Of a stretch of 14,524 nt of DNA, positions 1 to 5,866 are shown piece by piece (position 1 is the first letter of the stretch; the number at the start of each line of letters is the position of its first letter). A program made the position numbers and the translations under genes. The notes under the pieces were generated by a model. That model saw only the letters and a program-made list of their open reading frames with translations, ran no database searches and was not told where the DNA came from. The DNA comes from Armatimonadota bacterium (GTDB taxonomy: Bacteria > Armatimonadota > UBA5829), in assembly GCA_023474015.1 (NCBI GenBank), contig JAMCYN010000089.1:398-14921 (forward strand), written 5' to 3'.

Positions 1-963
1 TGACAGCAGCAGCAGGGCCTTGGTGTTGGAGTAAACTTCATTGTGATAGCGCATCAGATACGCCGCCACGATCCAGACGGCCATTATCACAAGCAGAGTG
101 AGCGACAGCACCGAGCGGTAATCGAGCTTCGGGTGCCTCAGCCCAAGCGCCTCAAACTTCTGTATGTGCTCTTGCGAAACCACCTCACCCTTGGCTATGA
201 TGAGGTCGCCGGAGTTGATTTGCTTGAGGACCGGCCGGGTGTCCTCGCGGGCTTTCTCCTGCAAAGACGCGGTGCGGACATCGTTAAAGATGCGATTCGG
301 CCTGAGTGACGCCTGGCTGATCTCGCTTACGGCCGCTGCCGTTTGCGGATTCTTCAAGAGCTTCACCGCCTCGGCGGATAAGGCTTCCCTGGCGGCGCGG
401 ATGTTGGCGGCGTCCTCGCGAATCTCCTTGCCCATGGCGCCGCTGACGATTCGCAGGGAGTTGTCTTCGATCTCGCGCAGGGTGTCGGGGTCCGCCTTCA
501 GCAGAGTGGCAAATGTCTCATCGGATATACGAGCGGATAGAATCGAGCCCAGCCTCTCGCGAATCCTCGCCACTTTCAGAGCCCCTCCGGCACGCGGGTA
601 AGTCCGTTTGACATCGGCGACGGTGTGGAAGATCGTCTTGAGCGAGTCAATCGCCTGGTCGGCGGCGTTGGGCACGGGGTCATAGACCTTGCCGACGCTA
701 TCGGCGGCCCTTTCGCGTCTCATATCCGTTTCGATTGTATCCTTGTAGGAGACGGTCTTACGCGCGGTGATGTTGTCGGGGCTGATGTCTCCGAGTTTAA
801 GGGAGACCCTGCTCGGCAGCATAGGCATAGAAAGCAGAAAAGACAGGATAACAACCGTCGCGATTGCTAACACTGCCCTTTGTGAATCCACGCCGGATCG
901 GACGCCGTTCTTTTCAGGGTTCTTCTTCGTGCCCCTGATGAAGTGGGGCAGATGTGGTTTCAT
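1..963 (-). CDS. pgpH: PgpH/YqfF-type 7TM-HD phosphohydrolase, N-terminal part (runs off left edge)
   Basis: About 321 N-terminal residues are visible; the protein continues past position 1. Family members are membrane c-di-AMP phosphodiesterases with an extracytoplasmic 7TMR-HDED sensor domain, a seven-helix membrane domain and a cytoplasmic HD domain. Visible here are a short basic cytoplasmic start, a first membrane helix (about residues 32-48, AVLAIATVVILSFLL), the extracytoplasmic domain (about 50-285) with typical phrases such as PDNITARKTVSY, VGKVYDPVP and GDLIIAKGEVVS, and the second helix (about 284-302, VLSLTLLVIMAVWIVAA). The catalytic HD domain lies outside the window, so activity cannot be judged. 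The ATG at 963 is 12 bases after the yqeY stop. The nearest SD-like GAGG is inside the end of yqeY and rather far away (about 16 bases), which suggests translational coupling. Last visible gene of the mtaB-HIT-rpsU-yqeY-pgpH run, an order known from Firmicutes and related phyla. Family call is firm; substrate is by family. Confidence 0.9.
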   Translation of the reverse strand, partial: MKPHLPHFIRGTKKNPEKNGVRSGVDSQRAVLAIATVVILSFLLSMPMLPSRVSLKLGDISPDNITARKTVSYKDTIETDMRRERAADSVGKVYDPVPNAADQAIDSLKTIFHTVADVKRTYPRAGGALKVARIRERLGSILSARISDETFATLLKADPDTLREIEDNSLRIVSGAMGKEIREDAANIRAAREALSAEAVKLLKNPQTAAAVSEISQASLRPNRIFNDVRTASLQEKAREDTRPVLKQINSGDLIIAKGEVVSQEHIQKFEALGLRHPKLDYRSVLSLTLLVIMAVWIVAAYLMRYHNEVYSNTKALLLLS

Positions 964-975
964 AGTAATGAGGAA

Positions 976-1422
976 CTATCCTCGCAGTATCTTTTCCACG
1001 ACCTGGTTGGCGAGCTTTCCATCGGCCCTGCCGCGAATCTTCTGCATCAGCGGGCCCATAATCTTGCCGCGGTCTTTGATATCCACGGCGCCAACCTCGG
1101 CGGCAATTTCCCTCGCCATAGCCTCGACCTCGGATTCGCCGAGGGGTTTGGGAAGGTATTCTTGCAGAATCTCCAGCTCCGATTTTTCGCGGTCCGCGAT
1201 ATCGGAGCGGCCGCCCTTTTCGGCGGCGTCGATAGTCTCCCGCCGCTGCTTGGCCTGGCGGGAGATCACATTCAAGACTTCGTCGTCGGTGAGTTCGGCG
1301 CCCTTTGCGATTCGGGCATAACTCACCGACGACCTGATCATGCGGATGGTTGAAAGCTTCAACTCATCCCTCGATTTTTGTGCCAGCTTCATATCTTCCT
1401 GAAGCCTATCGGAAATCGACAT
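976..1422 (-). CDS. yqeY: GatB/YqeY domain protein
   Basis: A 148-residue protein of usual length for the YqeY family, which resembles the tail domain of the GatB subunit of tRNA-dependent amidotransferase. Free-standing YqeY is thought to be a cytoplasmic tRNA-associated protein of poorly defined role. Recognisable features are the N-terminal DRLQEDMKLAQKSRDE helix, the conserved LSTIRMIRSSV segment, the RRETIDAAEKGGRSD stretch, ELEILQEYLPK and the C-terminal DIKDRGKIMGPLM with KLANQVVEKIL. The ATG at 1422 has a good AGGAG seven bases upstream. It lies about 20 bases downstream of rpsU, the classic rpsU-yqeY pairing, and is probably cotranscribed from the rpsU promoter. It ends with TAG. No anomalies seen. 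Confidence 0.95.
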   Translation of the reverse strand: MSISDRLQEDMKLAQKSRDELKLSTIRMIRSSVSYARIAKGAELTDDEVLNVISRQAKQRRETIDAAEKGGRSDIADREKSELEILQEYLPKPLGESEVEAMAREIAAEVGAVDIKDRGKIMGPLMQKIRGRADGKLANQVVEKILRG

Positions 1423-1442
1423 AGGTCAGCTCCTGGACCTAA

Positions 1443-1625
1443 TTACGCTCGGCGAGCGGCTTTCCGTCGCCTTGCGGCCTCAGCCTTGCGTTTTTTGTCG
1501 CTCGGCTTTTCGTAGTGCTCGTGCTCTCTGGCTTCCTTAAGGACGCCAGTCTGCTGCAGCACTTTTTTGAACCGCTTTAGGGCGCTGTCCAGACTTTCAT
1601 TCGGTTTTACCTGAACCTGTGCCAA
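1443..1625 (-). CDS. rpsU: 30S ribosomal protein S21
   Basis: A 60-residue small-subunit ribosomal protein that helps the 30S subunit base-pair with the mRNA Shine-Dalgarno region. The body ([20 protein letters not shown]) is the S21 signature and the tail is a lysine/arginine-rich helix ([17 protein letters not shown]), normal for the family. I place the start at TTG 1625: it yields the canonical (M)AxVxVxxNESLD beginning, and a strong GGAGGAGGG lies about seven bases upstream. The in-frame ATG at 1643 would make that SD part of the coding region, and ATG 1629 is out of frame. yqeY follows closely. A consensus promoter lies about 165 bases upstream, so the mRNA has a long leader. Confidence 0.93.
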   Translation of the reverse strand: MAQVQVKPNESLDSALKRFKKVLQQTGVLKEAREHEHYEKPSDKKRKAEAARRRKAARRA

Positions 1626-1790
1626 CCATAATCCCTCCTCCATCGACAGCGTTCGGCTGATTTTGCTCGTCACTGCATGTCAGTGGCGGGAGAGGATTGG
1701 CAACGCTGCTATCCTTTTGTGCAAGTGTAGCTACATAGCCAAATCCACTATACCCACATACTGTTCGCCGTTGTTTAATTGTCCATAGAG

Positions 1791-1820
1791 ATTATACCGC
1801 TTGCGCCTCCGCACTGTCAA
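1791..1820 (-). promoter_or_regulatory. Consensus sigma-70 promoter for rpsU-yqeY-pgpH
   Basis: On the minus strand TTGACA (1820-1815) and TATAAT (1796-1791) are separated by 18 bases: both hexamers match consensus exactly. Predicted start of transcription is near 1784, giving about 160 bases of leader before the rpsU TTG. The leader contains weak hairpin potential (for example GGAT...ATCC around 1697-1717), but I recognise no named riboswitch or leader. Confidence 0.8.
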
Positions 1821-1837
1821 GTAAGACGGGCGGTTGC

Positions 1838-1903
1838 GAGTTACGCGTTGTGAGTTGTGAGTCGGGAAACGCATTACCCACAACTCATAACCCATAACTT
1901 CCC
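1838..1903. repeat. Inverted pair of heptamer arrays between HIT gene and rpsU
   Basis: Left array 1838-1865 consists of four degenerate 7-bp units (GAGTTAC, GCGTTGT, then GAGTTGT-like). Right array 1876-1903 has units ACCCACA, ACTCATA and so on. The two are inverted copies: over 24 bp (1839-1862 against 1876-1899) they are complementary apart from five positions, around a loop of about 13 bases. In the mtaB-HIT transcript they would fold into a long hairpin just after the HIT stop codon, so they could act as a terminator or mRNA 3' end ahead of the separate rpsU promoter. Confidence 0.8.
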
Positions 1904-1912
1904 CACTGTGCG

Positions 1913-2257
1913 CTACCCCGGTGGCCATCCCAACTCTCGTCCGCCGAGCAGGTGAAAATGAACGTGCCACACCGATTGGCCCGCAGCCTCGTTGCAGTTG
2001 GCAACGACGCGGTAGCCCTCATCTGATATGCCGCGTTCGGCGGCGATCTTGTTGGCGACAACCAGGATATGGCCCATCAGCGCGGCGTCCTCGCCATCGG
2101 CGACATCGGATATGCGCGCGATATGTTTCTTTGGAATGATCAGAACGTGAACCGGCGCTCTGGGATTCAGATCGTCAAACGCGGCCACGGAGTCGTCTTC
2201 ATAGACGAGCTTGCCGATCTCCTTGTTAGCGATCTTGCAGAAAACACAATCAGACAA
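1913..2257 (-). CDS. HIT family (HINT-type) nucleotide hydrolase
   Basis: A 114-residue cytoplasmic protein of the histidine-triad superfamily, Hint branch, which hydrolyses purine nucleoside phosphoramidates and related AMP conjugates. It has the N-terminal CVFCKI zinc-type cysteines (Cys4, Cys7), the AFDDLNPRAPVHVLIIPKKH core and the catalytic triad WHVHFHLLGG near the C-terminus (His98, His100, His102), ending in the Hint-like LGWPPG. All key residues are present and length is normal. The start is TTG 2257, with GGGAGGGAG about six bases upstream; no ATG gives the conserved SDCVFC beginning. It lies 24 bases downstream of mtaB, with the SD right after a heptamer array, and is probably cotranscribed with mtaB. 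The physiological substrate is unknown. Confidence 0.93.
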   Translation of the reverse strand: MSDCVFCKIANKEIGKLVYEDDSVAAFDDLNPRAPVHVLIIPKKHIARISDVADGEDAALMGHILVVANKIAAERGISDEGYRVVANCNEAAGQSVWHVHFHLLGGRELGWPPG

Positions 2258-2276
2258 ATATCTCCCTCCCTTCCCT

Positions 2277-2304
2277 AATTCTCAATTCTTAATTCCTAAT
2301 TCTG
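2277..2304. repeat. Heptamer array at the end of mtaB
   Basis: Four tandem 7-bp units of form AATTCNN (AATTCTC, AATTCTT, AATTCCT, AATTCTG). The array encodes the last residues of MtaB (ELGIKN) and includes its TGA stop, then abuts the purine-rich SD of the HIT gene. No inverted partner is visible close by. Confidence 0.85.
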
Positions 2305-3577
2305 CATTGCCCCTGGCTTTTCCGTCCTGATCGATGCCCGTAATCCTCACCGGGACGATCTCGCCTCTAATTGACGAGCTTCCCGGCAAGCTCACTTCTA
2401 CGTAATTATCGGTAAAGCCTGTGACATAATTAGCCATGTTTCCTCCCGACTCCACCAGCACCTCCAAGGTCTCGCCCACAAGTGATAACGCAAAGCGAGT
2501 CATGACATGTTTTCCCAGTTCGATCAGTTTTTCAGCGCGCAGCTTCTTGATGGTCGGTGCCACCTGGCCCGGCATCGATGCTGCCGCCGTTCGGTTCCTT
2601 GGCGAGTAGCGAAAAACGTGCAGTCGGGAGAAGCCGACGGCCTCGACCATGTGGCGAGTGTTCTCGAACGCGCGGTCGTCCTCTCCTGGGAAGCCGACGA
2701 TGACATCGGTGGTAATCCCGATTCCGGGAATCGTAGCGCGGACATTATTAATGATCTCGCGATACCGCGCGGAGTCATAAGGACGGTTCATGAGCTTCAA
2801 TATCGCGTCGTCGCCGCTTTGCAGGGGAATATGAAGGTGGCGGCAGACTTTGGGGTGGGTCATCGCGTCAAGCAGGGCGTCGTCCACCTCCCATGGCTCG
2901 ATGGAGCTGAGCCTTATACGCTCAATGCCATCGATTTGGGTCGCGCGCTTTATCAAATCCGCAATCCGCAATCCGCAATCCAAAATCGACTGGTCCTCGT
3001 ATGAGCCAAGCCTTATCCCAGCAAGCACGATCTCTTTATAACCGAACTCCGCGAGCGACCTCAACTCCTCGGCCACGCTGTCCAAAGGCCTCGATGTCCT
3101 GCCCGAACGCGCATACGGGATCACACAGTAGGCGCAGAACTGATCGCATCCATCCTGGACCTTGACCACCGCGCGAGTGCGAATCCGGGGACGGATCAAT
3201 TTTGGATTTTGGATTTTGGATATTGGATCGGCTTGCCCGAAGTGCGCCGCAATACGTTCGGAGATCGATTGTTTATCCCCGTGCGCGACCACCAAGTCAA
3301 CGCCCTCGATCTCCGCGACTTGGGCGGGTTCGAGATCGGCATAGCATCCGGCCACCACGGCATAGGCATTCGGATTCAGACGCAGTGCCCGGCGAATAGC
3401 CGAGCGGGACTTGCTGTCGGCAACCTGAGTCACGCCACAGGTGTTGATGACATAGGCGTCCGCGGGCGAGGTGAACGGCACGGTGTCGAACCCCACAGCC
3501 TCCAGCGCCTCGCGTATCTTCTCCGTCTCGTATTGATTAACCTTGCATCCGAGGGTGTGATAAGCGATTTTCAACAT
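2282..3577 (-). CDS. mtaB: tRNA t6A37 methylthiotransferase MtaB
   Basis: A 431-residue radical-SAM enzyme that converts t6A to ms2t6A at position 37 of ANN-decoding tRNAs. Domains in order: N-terminal methylthiotransferase domain with its three cluster cysteines (TLGCKVNQYETE, NTCGVT, AGCYA); radical-SAM domain with CxxxCxxC (CDQFCAYC, about residues 144-151), HIPLQSGDD and DVIVGFPGED; and a C-terminal TRAM domain ending near the stop. TLGCKVNQYETE and the two FeS cysteine sets favour MtaB over MiaB. ATG 3577 gives the conserved N-terminus; it lacks a clear SD and may be leaderless. Oddities: two in-frame heptamer arrays are translated inside the gene, one just before the radical-SAM core (about residues 116-124) and one near residues 199-207, and the last codons come from a third array. 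First gene of the mtaB-HIT pair. Confidence 0.95.
   Translation of the reverse strand: MLKIAYHTLGCKVNQYETEKIREALEAVGFDTVPFTSPADAYVINTCGVTQVADSKSRSAIRRALRLNPNAYAVVAGCYADLEPAQVAEIEGVDLVVAHGDKQSISERIAAHFGQADPISKIQNPKLIRPRIRTRAVVKVQDGCDQFCAYCVIPYARSGRTSRPLDSVAEELRSLAEFGYKEIVLAGIRLGSYEDQSILDCGLRIADLIKRATQIDGIERIRLSSIEPWEVDDALLDAMTHPKVCRHLHIPLQSGDDAILKLMNRPYDSARYREIINNVRATIPGIGITTDVIVGFPGEDDRAFENTRHMVEAVGFSRLHVFRYSPRNRTAAASMPGQVAPTIKKLRAEKLIELGKHVMTRFALSLVGETLEVLVESGGNMANYVTGFTDNYVEVSLPGSSSIRGEIVPVRITGIDQDGKARGNAELGIKN
2956..2983. repeat. In-frame heptamer array inside mtaB (AATCCGC type)
   Basis: Three identical AATCCGC units and one AATCCAA, in perfect tandem, with a degenerate fifth unit following. 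Read on the minus strand in the mtaB frame it encodes a peptide around residues 199-207 (DCGLRIADL), where relatives usually have a variable loop leading into a conserved LADLI-like helix. It is inverted relative to the array at 3204-3231. Confidence 0.85.
3204..3231. repeat. In-frame heptamer array inside mtaB (GGATTTT type)
   Basis: Four tandem 7-bp units (GGATTTT twice, GGATATT, GGATCGG). In the mtaB frame it encodes DPISKIQNPK in the linker between the methylthiotransferase domain and the radical-SAM cysteines. The same kind of peptide (SKIQNPK) is produced by translated heptameric STRR repeats of filamentous cyanobacteria, as I recall them. Together with 2956-2983 it forms an inverted pair enclosing about 220 bp coding for the CxxxCxxC region. 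Confidence 0.85.
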
Positions 3578-3586
3578 TGCATCTAC

Positions 3587-3616
3587 ATGGTACCAGGGAG
3601 AAGGGGGCGGGGTCAA
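3587..3616 (-). promoter_or_regulatory. Putative near-leaderless promoter of mtaB
   Basis: Minus strand TTGACC (3616-3611), 18 bases, then TACCAT (3592-3587). Transcription would begin around 3580, two or three bases before the mtaB ATG at 3577. This fits the absence of a Shine-Dalgarno sequence there. The hexamers are only moderately close to consensus, so this is a candidate. Confidence 0.45.
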
Positions 3617-3654
3617 ACGTACGCCGTATCCCTGTAAGTGCTCACTCATACTGA

Positions 3655-3684
3655 TTACGCCAGTGCAGCTTACGCCAGTGCAGC
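3655..3684. repeat. Perfect 15-bp tandem duplication upstream of mtaB
   Basis: TTACGCCAGTGCAGC occurs twice back to back (3655-3669 and 3670-3684). It lies in the divergent region between mtaB and the small membrane gene, followed by a sequence (CCTGAGCACCGTCGAAGG, about 3687-3704) that resembles a dispersed repeat seen in many uncultured bacterial genomes, as I remember it. No function is evident. Confidence 0.8.
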
Positions 3685-3744
3685 ATCCTGAGCACCGTCG
3701 AAGGGTGCGGCCAAGTATCGCCACACGCATCCCCATTTCCCGAT

Positions 3745-3774
3745 TTGACTAGGAAAGCCGCCCGCGCATATACT
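3745..3774 (+). promoter_or_regulatory. Putative sigma-70 promoter for small membrane protein gene
   Basis: TTGACT (3745-3750), 18-base spacer, TATACT (3769-3774); both hexamers are one base from consensus. Start of transcription is expected near 3781, leaving a leader of about 28 bases with AAAGGA before the ATG at 3809. Confidence 0.65.
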
Positions 3775-3808
3775 CAATGTGAATCTGCCGGCGAAAGGAC
3801 AAACCAAA

Positions 3809-4039
3809 ATGAAACGATACCGCTTTCCCCACTTACCATTTCTCATATTCGGCCTCGCGCTGCTGGTGTATGGCGTTGTGATGTATCGGATTGACCAAAG
3901 TGGCGTGGTGCTCCGTTCCGCCCGTTACCTGCCGATCCTGATCTCGGGCTGGAGCTTGGTCGTGGTCGGATGGATCGGGGGCGTGGCGAACCGGATACTC
4001 GACGCGATCGGGGACCTCAAGCAAGGTACACGGGAATAG
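3809..4039 (+). CDS. Small two-helix membrane protein, unknown function
   Basis: A 76-residue protein that I do not recognise. It has a basic N-terminus (MKRYRF), two predicted membrane helices (about residues 10-26, FLIFGLALLVYGVVMY, and 42-60, YLPILISGWSLVVVGWIGG) joined by a short loop containing RIDQSG, and a charged amphipathic tail. The ATG at 3809 is preferred over GTG 3779 because AAAGGA precedes it and a good promoter lies at 3745-3774, which would leave GTG 3779 without a leader. The gene stands alone on the plus strand between divergent mtaB and convergent DUF4139. Coding status is supported by promoter, SD and hydrophobic pattern, not by homology. Confidence 0.65.
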   Translation: MKRYRFPHLPFLIFGLALLVYGVVMYRIDQSGVVLRSARYLPILISGWSLVVVGWIGGVANRILDAIGDLKQGTRE

Positions 4040-4057
4040 CCGCACCCCCGGCATTAA

Positions 4058-4135
4058 CTACCGCCTGATCAGTACCTTGTGCTTGTAGGTCAATAGCTTT
4101 TCCGCGCCGGGAGCAAGCTCGAACTCCCAGGTGAT
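4058..4135 (-). other. In-frame C-terminal continuation of the DUF4139 gene beyond the amber codon
   Basis: Twenty-five sense codons follow TAG 4138-4136 without a frame change, encoding ITWEFELAPG...LTYKHKVLIRR, then TAG. The alternating hydrophobic pattern, WEFEL and a tyrosine-rich final strand match the end that DUF4139 proteins normally have. This makes it likely to be the original C-terminus. Whether it is translated now is unknown. Confidence 0.7.
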
Positions 4136-5698
4136 CTACGATTGCGGGTTAACAGCGGCAAGCCTCCTGGCAACCTTCGACACCTTGCCGTCCTCACTCG
4201 TCTGCAGGACTTCGCCGGTGAGCAATTTCTTCACGTTGACTCTGATCGCCTTCTGCTTGAAGTTCTTGATAGTCAGCGTGCCATCAGCTTTGACATCGTC
4301 GTATTCGTTGTAGCCGATTTTGACCAACTCCCGCGATGCCTCGGTCTGAGTCTGCTCGGCGCGGACATCCGTCGCAACGGTCAGCTTGAGCGTGTTCTTT
4401 CCCCCACGAGGCGTATACTTGAGCATGTCTTGAGCCACGGGCATCGAAGCATTGACGGTGAAAGCCGGAGCCGTCGTCCAAGGCTGATCCGACACATTCT
4501 CCAGGCGCAAGGCGTGCCAGACCTGGTCGGCAACCTCAGTCTGCCGGTTGTTGTCCTGCCTGTAGCCGCGGTCGTCAAGGTTCGAGCTGTCCGGGACTTC
4601 CCACTGGTAGACATGTTCGTAGGGGACCTTGCTTGTGAACACTGTATATCGTGCGCGGTCGCCCTTCTTGAGAGTGACATGCGGCTGGCGGTAGAAGTAG
4701 AGGTCCTCATTGGACTCGCCGGGCATAGGCTTCGCGGTCGCATAGGACGATTCGGGGTTCCAATTGGCCATCAGATCGTAGGGCCTTGCATCGGCGGCGT
4801 ACGCCATTGACTGCGCCATCATTCCGCCGTAGCCACCTCGCTCCCGTCGGGAATCGACCGGGCTCCCAGTCATCAGCCCTTCGACAAACGCTCCCACGCT
4901 CCGCTGAACGAGCAGAGGAGTCAGCGCGTTAGCGAACATGAAGTTGGGATAGCCGACGACGAATGAGACCTCAGTATCCTCCAAGTCCTCCACGTCACTC
5001 GCCAGGACTGCCTCAAGGGTGATGTCGGCTTTCTCATCATCCTTGATGTTGACCAGGTAGCTCGGGCTCCAGGTGATGCCTTTCTCCAGATAGGCGAGGG
5101 TGATTTCCGCCGAGGAGGGCTTACCACCGACCCGAACTTTGGCTCCGCGAACTTCTTGATTGCGCTTGACTTTGGTCTGCGCGTCAATGTCCATCAGCTC
5201 AACCATCCGGATGTCGTTCTTCCTTACAGCGATCATATGGGCGTCATCCCCCCTGACCAGAACGATGTCATCGCTGCCCGGCCCGACCTTCTCGATTACC
5301 CCGACCACACTCTTGCGTCGTTCACTGCTGCTGTCGTTGAATGTAAATCCCACATGCTTCCCAATGTTAGCTTCCAGCAGATCGGCCAGGCTGGTGGCAT
5401 CGGTCTGCTGCTGAGACGTGCCTTTGTATGACACGACCTCCTCCACCCGCCCCGCTACACCGGCTGCCCCGATCCAGAGCGTGCCTAGCGCGGCGGCGGG
5501 AATCTCATCCATCGCCGCCCAGCCGTCCTTCAGCGGAGTCTCACCTGACCTGTAGACAAAGCCGAGGCCGTTCTTGAAGGCCGCAAGGGTCTTCACCTTG
5601 GTCTTGAGGAGCGGCAGATTGTCATTGTCGGCCGCAAGAAGTGATTGGGCAAGAAACATTACCGTTATTGCGCATACTGATGCGAATCGCCTGACCAT
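4136..5698 (-). CDS. Secreted DUF4139-type protein, stopped by an early amber codon
   Basis: A 520-residue protein with a clear signal peptide (MVRRFASVCAITVMFLAQSLLAADN). The middle has the pattern of the DUF4139 family: AEITLAYLEKGITWSPSYLVNI, beta-rich repeats, DLEDTEVSFVVGYPNF and LYFYRQPHVTLKKGDRARY. Members are exported proteins of unknown biochemical role. ATG 5698 has GGGAGG six bases upstream and a near-consensus promoter at 5751-5779. A longer reading frame upstream (to 5782) would include the promoter and is rejected. The frame stops at TAG 4138-4136 directly after NPQS. The next 25 codons in the same frame read like the family's usual final strand and end at a second TAG (4060-4058). 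The visible product therefore probably lacks its last beta strands, through a nonsense change, sequence error or readthrough. The gene converges on the small membrane gene. Confidence 0.8.
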   Translation of the reverse strand: MVRRFASVCAITVMFLAQSLLAADNDNLPLLKTKVKTLAAFKNGLGFVYRSGETPLKDGWAAMDEIPAAALGTLWIGAAGVAGRVEEVVSYKGTSQQQTDATSLADLLEANIGKHVGFTFNDSSSERRKSVVGVIEKVGPGSDDIVLVRGDDAHMIAVRKNDIRMVELMDIDAQTKVKRNQEVRGAKVRVGGKPSSAEITLAYLEKGITWSPSYLVNIKDDEKADITLEAVLASDVEDLEDTEVSFVVGYPNFMFANALTPLLVQRSVGAFVEGLMTGSPVDSRRERGGYGGMMAQSMAYAADARPYDLMANWNPESSYATAKPMPGESNEDLYFYRQPHVTLKKGDRARYTVFTSKVPYEHVYQWEVPDSSNLDDRGYRQDNNRQTEVADQVWHALRLENVSDQPWTTAPAFTVNASMPVAQDMLKYTPRGGKNTLKLTVATDVRAEQTQTEASRELVKIGYNEYDDVKADGTLTIKNFKQKAIRVNVKKLLTGEVLQTSEDGKVSKVARRLAAVNPQS

Positions 5699-5750
5699 AG
5701 TGACCTCCCGTTGTGTGCAAGCTACTAACGTATATTGATTAGACTGCGCG

Positions 5751-5779
5751 ATCATACCAAACGTACACGCGATTTTCAA
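5751..5779 (-). promoter_or_regulatory. Sigma-70 promoter of the DUF4139 gene
   Basis: Minus strand TTGAAA (5779-5774), 17-base spacer, TATGAT (5756-5751): one mismatch to consensus in each hexamer and optimal spacing. The transcript would start near 5744, with a leader of about 45 bases containing GGGAGG before ATG 5698. Confidence 0.75.
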
Positions 5780-5793
5780 CATGCCGTGGCATG
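5780..5793. promoter_or_regulatory. Palindrome CATGCC-GT-GGCATG, possible operator
   Basis: A perfect 6+2+6 inverted repeat directly next to the -35 hexamer of the DUF4139 promoter and 73 bases before the divergent transglutaminase-like gene. The placement suits a dimeric regulator serving both directions. A short palindrome can arise by chance, and no second copy was seen. Confidence 0.35.
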
Positions 5794-5866
5794 AAGTTGC
5801 GGCTTCTCCTCTTTTTCGGGACCTTCAGGCGCGAAATCACGTATCAATATTAGAGAGGTTGCAGCA

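Noticed and set aside
3687..3709. Insertion sequence end (CCTGAGCACCGTCGAAGG)
   Set aside because: It resembles a common dispersed repeat but is only about 20 bases, with no partner end or transposase, so it is kept as a note to the tandem duplication.
4058..5698. Reassigned TAG codon or pyrrolysine across the genome
   Set aside because: TAG is the plain terminal stop of yqeY, the HIT gene, argF and the HEPN gene in this window, so general recoding is unlikely; only a local event is considered.
5699..5782. Longer N-terminus of the DUF4139 protein starting at 5782
   Set aside because: It would include the promoter and leader and precede a clear signal peptide. ATG 5698 has a strong SD.
3564..5783. 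14-base identity between the mtaB start region and the divergent region near 5770 (GCGATTTTCAACAT)
   Set aside because: One such match is expected by chance at this window size, and no further similarity extends from it.
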